Virus record (IMG/VR): IMGVR_UViG_3300050821_003114
Span: 1-38,057 of that record
Direction: 5' to 3' (one strand)
DNA: 38,057 nucleotides
Source of the DNA: a virus
Shown here piece after piece: positions 31,611 through 38,057 of this stretch (its first letter is position 1; each line of letters opens with the position of its first letter). A program made the position numbers and the translations under genes. The notes beneath the pieces were generated by a model. That model did not search any database. It was given only the letters and a program-made list of their open reading frames with translations, and was not told where the DNA came from.

Positions 31611-32673
31611 GTCGAGTCTGCTAAATACCTTCCAATTATGTGAACTTAGGGGGTTTATTGAGTACTCCGTGGGCCATAGAGGAGAATCAAATAAAAGTGC
31701 CCTAATAGGTTCAACGGTCCATGGAGTAATGGAATTGTTAGCTCTGGCAAAGCTAGCTCATCAACAGGGTAAATCCGGATTTATTCATGATTCCTTTAGT
31801 CTATTACCGGACGAATATGGGCAACCTATAGGTTCTGAATTTGATACTAATGCAATATTAAATGAAGTATCTAATAATGATTTATTAAAAATCTCATATG
31901 ATTATTATAGTAGAGAAAGTCCAGGGATATTTATAGAAGACTCGTATAAGGAATGTCTTAAACTTGTTGATCAGGCTTTAAGTCATCGTAATGGTGCCTT
32001 CGACCCGCGAAGCTATGATATGTATGCGGCCGAACTTCCGTTTGAGATAGAGTTAAAAGACCCGTGGGCAAACTACATTTATCAATCTCCTGAAGGGATT
32101 GTGACTGGCCAACTTTGTCTAAAGGGTACAATTGACGTAGTCTATCAAGAGGACGCAAATACGCTACATTGCCTAGATTATAAAACAAGCAAAGCTTGTA
32201 ACGATTGGGCAACCGGAAAAACCAAAGTGGCTGACAGGGTTCCCAAAGATCCCGAGAAACAAACGTCTTTATATAAAGATCAGCAAATGATGCTATACTA
32301 CTATGTATTAGCCAATACCTTTCCTGATAAAGATATTATTATGACGTTGTATTTCATACGGATTAACAAGGCGTTTACGCTGGTCTTCGACAGGAAGAAA
32401 GATTTACCTCGCATTCATGAATGGCTACGCGAACGTTTTGAATATATAAAGACGGTTGAAAAACCTAGCTGGATTGATGGAACCGCCGAAGGCTGGAAGT
32501 GTCGTTTTTGTCCCCATTCAAAGAACAAGCAACCGGGTAGCAAACTCAGTGTTTGCCGATTTTATCAGAAGGAATTCGCGTCAAAGAAGCTGGATGAAAT
32601 TATGCGTATTAACGCCGATTATTCACAATTACACTCATATGGTGCCGGTGGAAGTACAAAGGAACGGGAGTAA
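31591..32673 (+). CDS. Cas4/AddB-like PD-(D/E)XK exonuclease with Fe-S cysteines
   Basis: A RecB-family nuclease: GSTVHGVME (His44), KGTIDVVYQ (Asp182) and LDYKTSK (Asp196, Lys198), then QQMMLYYYV (motif with Gln and Tyr). Cys17 plus C304, C307 and C322 form the split Cys set of Cas4/AddB-type nucleases, which bind a 4Fe-4S cluster. At 360 residues it is longer than Cas4, owing to an insert after motif I. It probably processes DNA ends for recombination with the RecA-like protein, or degrades host DNA. Confidence 0.85.
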   Translation: MITPFFRSSLLNTFQLCELRGFIEYSVGHRGESNKSALIGSTVHGVMELLALAKLAHQQGKSGFIHDSFSLLPDEYGQPIGSEFDTNAILNEVSNNDLLKISYDYYSRESPGIFIEDSYKECLKLVDQALSHRNGAFDPRSYDMYAAELPFEIELKDPWANYIYQSPEGIVTGQLCLKGTIDVVYQEDANTLHCLDYKTSKACNDWATGKTKVADRVPKDPEKQTSLYKDQQMMLYYYVLANTFPDKDIIMTLYFIRINKAFTLVFDRKKDLPRIHEWLRERFEYIKTVEKPSWIDGTAEGWKCRFCPHSKNKQPGSKLSVCRFYQKEFASKKLDEIMRINADYSQLHSYGAGGSTKERE

Positions 32674-32680
32674 TTTATTA

Positions 32681-32932
32681 ATGAATAAAATGATGGTATT
32701 TTGGAATAGTAGAAATTATATTCCATATGAAAAAGAAATTACAAAAATAGCATTTAAACATTGTAATTATTATGGTACTAATCCTACTGAACCTTGTTGG
32801 GGACAAGTTGTAGAAGAAACAGTACATTTACCCAATTTTAGAGAAAATCCAGAAGGTGAGTTGTATTATTTCTGTCAAGGGCATTATGATTGTATAGAGG
32901 GGGGTTCGTATGAGCCAGAAGCTACTAACTAG
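32681..32932 (+). CDS. hypothetical protein, 83 aa
   Basis: ATG 32681 lies 8 nt after the nuclease stop, behind AACGGGAG. A small Tyr- and Cys-containing protein (KHCNYYGTNPTEPCWGQVV, FCQGHYDCIEGG); the Cys and His could hold a metal. It overlaps the next gene by 23 nt. Not recognised. Confidence 0.63.
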   Translation: MNKMMVFWNSRNYIPYEKEITKIAFKHCNYYGTNPTEPCWGQVVEETVHLPNFRENPEGELYYFCQGHYDCIEGGSYEPEATN

Positions 32933-33149
32933 AACAACTCATTATGTTGGACAGGGTTATATATACCGATGTCCTGAATGTGATAAACCCGACAGAATGC
33001 CATATTACAGATGCCCTACTAGTGGTAAATGCAGATTTTGTAATCATATGATGTATTTTCAGGAAGATTTGATGCACGTCGCATCTCCGCCTGATCCATA
33101 TTATAATGGAATTATGAGAGATATTGGTAGATTGGAGCGTGGTTATTAA
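32910..33149 (+). CDS. small zinc-ribbon protein, 79 aa
   Basis: CPECDKPDRMPYYRCP and KCRFCNHMMYF carry two CxxC pairs around a basic loop. A likely single-zinc ribbon; possibly nucleic-acid binding. It lies between the nuclease and another zinc protein gene. Its role is unknown. Confidence 0.67.
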   Translation: MSQKLLTRTTHYVGQGYIYRCPECDKPDRMPYYRCPTSGKCRFCNHMMYFQEDLMHVASPPDPYYNGIMRDIGRLERGY

Positions 33150-33150
33150 A

Positions 33151-33495
33151 ATGGATCAAGACTTTGAAAACGATCAACAACGCAAGTTGCGAATCACAGA
33201 TCCTTCCGGAAACGAAATTTCTATAGAACCAACAAAATGTTCCGTATGTGGTGCACTCTGTGTGGTTGCTAACGCAACCTGTACAGGAGAAGTTAGTATG
33301 ACTAGCGATATGCATCTCTGCGAGCCACACAAAAGAGCGAAGCTCGGTGGTGATAACCGTTGGTATGAATCAGTTGAAACTGATAAAGATGGTCCGGTCC
33401 AGAGAGAATTAGGTAACGAACTTAATAATGGGGGCGGCTATTTTAGTGACGATGAGGAACTAGGAGAGGATGACAACAGTGAGATTCGAGAATAA
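33151..33495 (+). CDS. zinc-binding-like acidic protein, 114 aa
   Basis: ATG 33151 follows the previous stop by 1 nt. CSVCGALC at 30-37 and CEPHKRAK near 57-64 provide candidate ligands. The C-terminal 50 residues are Gly-, Asp- and Glu-rich (YFSDDEELGEDDNSEIRE), probably disordered. Function unknown. Confidence 0.65.
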   Translation: MDQDFENDQQRKLRITDPSGNEISIEPTKCSVCGALCVVANATCTGEVSMTSDMHLCEPHKRAKLGGDNRWYESVETDKDGPVQRELGNELNNGGGYFSDDEELGEDDNSEIRE

Positions 33496-33718
33496 TATAC
33501 CAATTGCCGAAGGTCAGCAATTCTATGTGACGAAAAGTGGTAGATCATTTGAAAGCGTCGAAGGCGATTCCAATGCTTCTCCTATAGGATTTGATGAGTT
33601 GAAATCAGTAATAGAAGAATTAAATGATAGTGATGTTGAAGATGATGATATTTCTATATTTGTATTAACAAATTTAAAAGTAAGAACAAAAAGAACTGTG
33701 GAAATAATTGGAGGATAG
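33470..33718 (+). CDS. hypothetical acidic protein, 82 aa
   Basis: It overlaps the preceding gene by 26 nt; GTG 33479 is an alternative start. Acidic centre (EELNDSDVEDDDISIF) and beta-like ends (QQFYVTKSGRSFESVEG). Ends at TAG. No motif recognised. Confidence 0.6.
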   Translation: MTTVRFENNIPIAEGQQFYVTKSGRSFESVEGDSNASPIGFDELKSVIEELNDSDVEDDDISIFVLTNLKVRTKRTVEIIGG

Positions 33719-33724
33719 TAAACA

Positions 33725-34186
33725 ATGTTATGTCGAGAAGATTTTCGTTATCTTGAATCAAGATATGCTTTTGATTTACGTGAAGCGTTCCGAAAGAAGT
33801 TATTTGCTAATGAAATCACTTTTGAGGATTATAAAAATGAAATAGAAGATGTTCCTATCACATTTGACTCCTATCAGTGCGGCACGGCTTGGACAGCCTC
33901 TTATCCGCCTTCAATGCCGACGGATGTTTATCTAGCTATGGGTGTAGCCGGCGAAACTGGCGAATTGGTAGAAGTGGTTAAAAAGTTACACCGCAACAAT
34001 AATGGCGTAATTACAGATGAAATCCGGGATAAACTCGTTAAAGAAGCTGGAGATGTTCTATATTATCTTTCAGCTTTAATGTTAGCTCACGGAGTGAGCA
34101 TGGAAGATGTTGCCAAGACAAATCAGCTAAAACTAGTTGATCGTTGGAAGCGGAATGTGGTTTGTTCTGAAGGTGATAATAGGTGA
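33725..34186 (+). CDS. MazG-like nucleotide pyrophosphohydrolase
   Basis: All-alpha NTP pyrophosphohydrolase fold. GVAGETGELVEVVKK supplies Glu77 and Glu80, and KEAGDVLYYLSAL supplies Glu107 and Asp110, matching the E-x2-E ... E-x2-D metal site. The N-terminal 60 residues are an added helical segment. Phage MazG-like enzymes are proposed to hydrolyse dNTPs or alarmone-like nucleotides. It overlaps the DNA polymerase gene by 4 nt. Confidence 0.85.
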   Translation: MLCREDFRYLESRYAFDLREAFRKKLFANEITFEDYKNEIEDVPITFDSYQCGTAWTASYPPSMPTDVYLAMGVAGETGELVEVVKKLHRNNNGVITDEIRDKLVKEAGDVLYYLSALMLAHGVSMEDVAKTNQLKLVDRWKRNVVCSEGDNR

Positions 34187-36168
34187 ATAGAATGGCGGAA
34201 CGCATGCAATCAGAACTAAAGTGGGCAAGTTTGCACAATCATACAGCGTTGGGGAGTTTATTAGACGGACTATCTAAACCAGAAGATTTATTAGAAAGAT
34301 CTATTAAAAATAACATTCCAGCAATCGCAATTACAGATCACGGGACTATGAATTGTGTGATTAAAGCGGCAAAAGCCAAAAAGAAAGTCATTGACAAGTT
34401 GAAAGGAACAGAATTTGAGGAAGCTGCAAAAACAATTAAGTTGATCAATGGCTGTGAGATGTATATAAATAATGGCAATAAGAACACTCACTTAGTTGTA
34501 CTAGCAAAGAATGCGGCCGGCTATAAGACTTTGATTAAAATGGTAAGTGAGGCTACTCGAAGAGAGAACTTCTACCGGAAACCACGGTTAACCCTATCCC
34601 AGATAGGAGAGTTTAATACAGATAAGAACCTGATTAGTTTCTCCGGTCACTGTGGTTCGGATATGGCCGACATTATATTTACGGATTGTAAGGCTGCTTA
34701 CAGTGCAACCGAAGAACAGGAGGTACGCAAGTATATCAATCCTAAATGTAAAAGTTTATTATTGGAAAAAGCCAGTGAATATATTGATGTATTTGGTAAA
34801 GAGAATTTCTCCTTGGAATACCAGCGTTTTGATCAAGATCGCATGCCCGCACAACGAGTTATTGCATCCGCAATGGATTGGGTTGCTTCACAGCTAGGAT
34901 TGACAAAAGTTGCAACTGCCGATTCACATTATACTTATAAATATCAATCTGAAGATCAGAGAATCCTTCTGTGTAATGCGTTGAAAACGACTCTTCCTAG
35001 GGTTTATAAACAACTGGCCAGTGACGATGATGATGTAGCTCTTGGAGGCTTTTTCAAGTCCGATAAGTATTATTTACCAACGGCGGCTGAAATTGCAGAA
35101 ATCCATGGAGAGGAAGAAATTAAGCGTAGTCTGGAAATCGCGGATATGTGCGAGTCCTACGATCTTTCTAATCCGCCGGTAATTCCGGCTTTCGACTGCC
35201 CGAATGGACTATCAGCAGATGAGTATATGAAAGAACTTTGCCGGGCCGGCTGGAAAAACAAATTGAATTTCTCCTCTAAATCTGAACGCGAAGAGTATGC
35301 GAATCGCGTGAAGTATGAATTAGATGTTCTCCAAGGGGCGAAGCTATCTGATTATTTTCTGATTGTACAGGATTTACTTGCTTATATTAAGAGTAAAGGA
35401 TTCTTATGTGGTCCGGGAAGAGGAAGTGCGGCCGGATGTCTTAGTAGTTATTTGTTAGGTATTACTGCTGTAGATCCAATTCCTCCGGGTTTGATTTTCG
35501 AGCGTTTCTATAATGCCGGTCGTAACACGCCTGGGAAACCAGCTTCGCTACCGGATATTGATATGGATATCCAAGGTGCGGCTGCTGATGTTGCTGTCAA
35601 ATATTTAAAGGATAAATATGGTCATGCTAATGTTGGTCAAATCGCCAATTACGGTCGTTTGATGGGTCGGGCTTGCCTTAAGGATGTATTGCGAGCACAT
35701 GAAGCTTGTGATTTTCAGACAATGAATAAAATATGTTCATTCCTTGTTGATGAGTCTGCGATTGCAGACGAATTAAACGAAATGAAAGAAGAAGAAGGTG
35801 AATCCTCTATTATTAAATGGGCTTTGGAAAATAATGCGAAAGAGCTTTCTGAATGGGCGTGGCTGGATGAGAAAACCGGAGATATAAACGGGCCTTATGG
35901 TAAGTATTTCCAACAAGCAATCCGGCTAGAAGGGACTTACAGACAACGAGGTAAACATGCGGCCGGCTATGTAATCTATCCCGGTCCAGTCTCGGATATC
36001 TGTCCCGTCACCTATAATAAAGAGGGAGATTGCCAAATTGACTTTGATATGCACGACGTGGAATATACCGGTGGTGTAAAGATGGATATATTGAAGGTGT
36101 GGGCTCTAGATAAGGTCGCAGACTGTGCCGAGTCCATAAGACTTGAGTTTCTTTTAGAGGAAATATGA
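34183..36168 (+). CDS. dnaE: DNA polymerase III alpha, N-terminal part (PHP and catalytic palm)
   Basis: 661 residues covering PHP and most of the polymerase palm. GTG 34183 overlaps the MazG stop (GTGA); ATG 34192 is also possible. PHP metal-ligand positions look intact: His18, His20, ITDHG (Asp52, His53), Glu92, SGH and ADSH (Asp247, His249). Catalytic acids are Asp458 and Asp460 (LPDIDMDI) and Asp635 (VKMDILKVWALD). FLCGPGRGSAAGCL is the dNTP-binding signature. The reading frame ends 26 residues after Asp635; the rest of the polymerase continues in the gene at 37586. It is therefore a split subunit. Confidence 0.92.
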   Translation: MNRMAERMQSELKWASLHNHTALGSLLDGLSKPEDLLERSIKNNIPAIAITDHGTMNCVIKAAKAKKKVIDKLKGTEFEEAAKTIKLINGCEMYINNGNKNTHLVVLAKNAAGYKTLIKMVSEATRRENFYRKPRLTLSQIGEFNTDKNLISFSGHCGSDMADIIFTDCKAAYSATEEQEVRKYINPKCKSLLLEKASEYIDVFGKENFSLEYQRFDQDRMPAQRVIASAMDWVASQLGLTKVATADSHYTYKYQSEDQRILLCNALKTTLPRVYKQLASDDDDVALGGFFKSDKYYLPTAAEIAEIHGEEEIKRSLEIADMCESYDLSNPPVIPAFDCPNGLSADEYMKELCRAGWKNKLNFSSKSEREEYANRVKYELDVLQGAKLSDYFLIVQDLLAYIKSKGFLCGPGRGSAAGCLSSYLLGITAVDPIPPGLIFERFYNAGRNTPGKPASLPDIDMDIQGAAADVAVKYLKDKYGHANVGQIANYGRLMGRACLKDVLRAHEACDFQTMNKICSFLVDESAIADELNEMKEEEGESSIIKWALENNAKELSEWAWLDEKTGDINGPYGKYFQQAIRLEGTYRQRGKHAAGYVIYPGPVSDICPVTYNKEGDCQIDFDMHDVEYTGGVKMDILKVWALDKVADCAESIRLEFLLEEI

Positions 36169-36773
36169 TAATCAATATTAAAACACACAAAATTTGTAAC
36201 CAAGAAAAACCGCTGCGTGGAGATATCGTTGTACATAGGGTAATTAATTTCGATGCAAATACAGGTAAAGAAATGTTGGAGTCTTTTAATAAAGCATTAG
36301 CTATTGGACAACCGATTTTTCCGGTTGTAATTGATAGCTATGGCGGCCAAGTATACAGTTTACAAGGATGTATAGATATTTTTGAATCTTCTCCAATTCC
36401 CGTTGCAACGATTGTCCAGGGCAAAGCCATGTCCTGTGGATCATTTTTAGCTGCATTCGGGACCAAGGGATATAGGTATATTGGTAAAAATTCTCATATA
36501 CTTATTCATCATTTAAATAATACTATTCATGGAATAACTCCTCAAATAAAAGAATGTGCAAAACATACTGAAGTAGTAGATAAGGAATTATTTGAAAAAT
36601 TATCTGTATATTGTGGTCATCAGACTAATTATTTTCAATCAAAACTCCAACAATTTGAGGGAGCAGACTGGTACGTTTCTCCGGAGGAAGCGATAGCTAT
36701 GAATTTAGTTGACCGTATTGGTATTCCAACACTTAACATAAACCTCAAATTAGAATATGGATTACAAATATGA
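36165..36773 (+). CDS. ClpP-like serine protease
   Basis: 202-residue ClpP/crotonase-fold peptidase. The catalytic Ser90 is in GKAMSCGSFLAA, His115 is in ILIHHL and Asp183 in YVSPEEAIAMNLVDRIG, a complete triad in family order. VVIDSYGGQVYS gives the ClpP Gly-Gly oxyanion loop. Phage ClpP-like enzymes often act in head maturation, but this one sits between the two halves of the DNA polymerase and overlaps the N-terminal half by 4 nt. No ClpX-type partner is seen nearby. Confidence 0.87.
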   Translation: MIINIKTHKICNQEKPLRGDIVVHRVINFDANTGKEMLESFNKALAIGQPIFPVVIDSYGGQVYSLQGCIDIFESSPIPVATIVQGKAMSCGSFLAAFGTKGYRYIGKNSHILIHHLNNTIHGITPQIKECAKHTEVVDKELFEKLSVYCGHQTNYFQSKLQQFEGADWYVSPEEAIAMNLVDRIGIPTLNINLKLEYGLQI

Positions 36774-37486
36774 AAAAAAAGTTTCTTAGTACGAAGTTAA
36801 ATAACAACATCATCGTATATGACTATGAGACTGGAAGTCGGGATGAGTTCACGACAGAACCGTTGGAAATTTCGGCTGTATGTGCGGATATAAACACACT
36901 TGAGTTAAAGACAGACAGCGAAGGCAAGGTATTAGTGTTTTCAACATTAGTCCGCCCTACGGATTGGAGTATAGTTGAAGACGGAGCTTTAAAAAAGAAT
37001 AACATTACCAGAGAGATGCTCGAAGAGAAGGATGAATCAGGTAACTATAAAGTTCCGGATCAAGAATTTGCATTCCGACAATTCGCGGGATTTTGTAGGA
37101 GTTTCGCCAGAAACGATCGCAAATGGGAACAACCTTATGCGGCCGGCTTCAACATACAAAAATTCGACAATGTAATTAGCAAAAGACTTTGTACAAAATA
37201 TAGCCATGTTGATAAGGATGGAGACAATCTATTATTTCACCCCTTTCATAGTTTTGATTTGATGGATATATTGCGAGTATTCTTCGCGTGGAGTGACGAA
37301 CTTCCGGCTTACAATCTTGATGCAGTCCGAGACTATTTTGGTATTGACAAAACTGGATCGCATAGGGCTGAAAAAGACGTGCTAGATACCTGGATGATCA
37401 TGAAGAGATTCATTACTTACTTTAAGCAAAGCTCACATAAGATGTTGCCAAAATTCAAAGGTGCGTTCAACTCCGAAGGAGTTTAA
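36770..37486 (+). CDS. DEDDh 3'-5' exonuclease (proofreading type)
   Basis: DnaQ/ExoI-like fold of 238 residues. ExoI is VYDYETGS with Asp18 and Glu20, ExoII is AAGFNIQKFDN with Asp133, and ExoIII is SHRAEKDVLDT with His198 and Asp203, giving the DEDDh set. Lying directly between the two polymerase parts, it is the natural proofreading partner. It overlaps clpP-like by 4 nt; one nucleotide separates it from the 33-residue gene that follows. Confidence 0.88.
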   Translation: MKKKFLSTKLNNNIIVYDYETGSRDEFTTEPLEISAVCADINTLELKTDSEGKVLVFSTLVRPTDWSIVEDGALKKNNITREMLEEKDESGNYKVPDQEFAFRQFAGFCRSFARNDRKWEQPYAAGFNIQKFDNVISKRLCTKYSHVDKDGDNLLFHPFHSFDLMDILRVFFAWSDELPAYNLDAVRDYFGIDKTGSHRAEKDVLDTWMIMKRFITYFKQSSHKMLPKFKGAFNSEGV

Positions 37487-37487
37487 C

Positions 37488-37589
37488 ATGGAAGATTATT
37501 ATGACATAGTTGGTATCCACTGGAATAGATTATTTTTGATTCTCATAGTGTCAATTATTGGCCTAGTTTTTATTAAGTATTTTCAATGA
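37488..37589 (+). CDS. 33-residue single-pass membrane peptide
   Basis: ATG 37488 to TGA 37589, with GAAGGAG just upstream, overlapping the next ATG by 4 nt. Residues 14-30 are a clean hydrophobic helix (RLFLILIVSIIGLVFIKY) after an acidic head (MEDYYDIVG). It lies directly before the C-terminal polymerase part. Could tether to the membrane; function unknown. Confidence 0.6.
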   Translation: MEDYYDIVGIHWNRLFLILIVSIIGLVFIKYFQ

Positions 37590-38057
37590 ACAATTATAAA
37601 ATAACGGATGATGAAGTCATCTTTGATTGTGGGTGCTCCTTCCGTCGCACGGGGAAAACCGTGGTTTTTGAACCGGATCTACATAACCCACGCCATACAA
37701 TTGACTTTGAATGTTCGGCTACGTATGAATTATTACAATTAGGTTTAACTGAAGGGGTTTTCCAATTAGGTTCCCCTGATGGCAAGACTCAGTGTAAAAA
37801 GTTGGTTCCTACGGAAATGGAACATATCAGTGCTCTTGGAGCAATTGTCAGACCCGGATGTAAAGAATCCAAGGATAAAGACGGACTAAATATTACGACT
37901 CGTTATCAGCGTAAGAAAAACTGTAAAATGGAAATGACACCTTTTCATCCTGTAGTAGATGCTATCTTAGCTCCTACATATGGTGAAAATATCTATCAGG
38001 AGACTTCATTAGAGCTTGCTAAGCAGTGTGCGGGATTTTCCCTGAGTGAAGCTGATA
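37586..38057 (+). CDS. dnaE: DNA polymerase III alpha, C-terminal part (runs off window)
   Basis: 157 residues are visible, open to the end of the window. About 45 N-terminal residues (FDCGCSFRRTGKTVVFEPDL) have no evident match in bacterial DnaE; two cysteines could bind metal. From residue 46 the DnaE sequence resumes: SATYELLQLGLTEGVFQLG, KKLVPTEMEHISALGAIVRP and GENIYQESLLELAKQCAGFS-like segments (here ETSLELAKQCAGFSLSEAD) are the finger-domain motifs that in DnaE follow the third catalytic Asp region. This gene thus completes the polymerase begun at 34183. Confidence 0.88.
   Translation, partial: MNNYKITDDEVIFDCGCSFRRTGKTVVFEPDLHNPRHTIDFECSATYELLQLGLTEGVFQLGSPDGKTQCKKLVPTEMEHISALGAIVRPGCKESKDKDGLNITTRYQRKKNCKMEMTPFHPVVDAILAPTYGENIYQETSLELAKQCAGFSLSEAD

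Noticed and set aside
486-37785. Numerous reverse-strand reading frames of 60-113 residues
   Set aside because: All lie opposite well-supported plus-strand genes, show no recognisable domain, and lack consistent ribosome sites; they are by-products of codon bias.
34183-38057. Split intein joining the two DNA polymerase III alpha parts, as in cyanobacterial DnaE
   Set aside because: The N-terminal part has only about 26 residues after its last DnaE motif, with no intein block A or B. The C-terminal part lacks a block F/G before the DnaE sequence; its HN (residues 35-36) is followed by Pro, not by Cys, Ser or Thr.
1-38057. tRNA, rRNA, CRISPR array, IS element or attachment site
   Set aside because: No gap is long enough to hold a tRNA outside the coding regions (the longest is about 75 nt and holds a terminator), no regularly spaced repeats were seen, and no transposase or integrase motif was found.

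Overview
The window is a densely packed, entirely plus-strand stretch of a large double-stranded DNA bacteriophage genome. About 65 genes lie head to tail in 38 kb. Most junctions are 1-30 nt overlaps (ATGA, TAATG, GTGA) and no gap exceeds about 75 nt. No tRNA, rRNA, IS element, CRISPR array or attachment site was seen. The phage call rests on a replisome and nucleotide-metabolism gene set (primase, DnaB helicase, RecA-like protein, split DNA polymerase III alpha, DEDDh exonuclease, ribonucleotide reductase, ThyA, DHFR, dCMP deaminase, dNMP kinase, MazG, PhoH) mixed with dozens of tiny unknown genes. TAA, TGA and TAG all serve as stops and several genes start at GTG or TTG behind good ribosome binding sites, so the standard bacterial code applies. 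The DNA is AT-rich.

Layout. 1-6543: a WGR/PARP-type ADP-ribosyltransferase, small unknown and membrane proteins, a GMP reductase, a divergent sigma-like factor, and a Gly/Pro-rich possible structural protein closed by an intrinsic terminator. 6560-8855: an envelope or secreted cassette (coiled-coil/TM protein, Ig-like plus thioredoxin-like anchored protein with a Pro/Gly linker, papain-like protease, small exported protein). 8914-11627: small genes, dCMP deaminase and a macrodomain protein. 11639-19349: B12-dependent ribonucleotide reductase carrying an intein, an exported trypsin-like protease, an exported glycoamylase-like enzyme, ThyA, DHFR and PhoH. 19386-23392: small zinc-ribbon and unknown proteins with a GNAT enzyme. 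23376-34186: RecA-like protein, PD-(D/E)XK nuclease, BCS1-like AAA ATPase, cysteine-peptidase-like protein, DnaB, DnaG, dNMP kinase, a Cas4/AddB-like nuclease and MazG. 34183-38057: DNA polymerase III alpha split into two genes, with a ClpP-like protease, a DEDDh exonuclease and a 33-residue membrane peptide between the halves. The C-terminal half runs off the window.

How they work together. The core is a self-sufficient replication and dNTP-supply programme. Around it sit genes for remodelling the host: an ADP-ribose writer and a candidate eraser, a sigma-like factor, four protease folds, a polysaccharide-active enzyme and a GNAT acetyltransferase. The host is not proven. The Pro/Gly linker joined to a thioredoxin-like tail, the papain-like exported protease and the class II reductase are reminiscent of proteins seen in planctomycetes, but that is a weak inference. 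The observations most worth following are the split polymerase with its inserted genes, the PARP/macrodomain pair with a His-Tyr-Gln active site, the intein abutting the radical cysteine of the reductase, the secreted cassette, and a marked excess of CCGG in AT-rich DNA.
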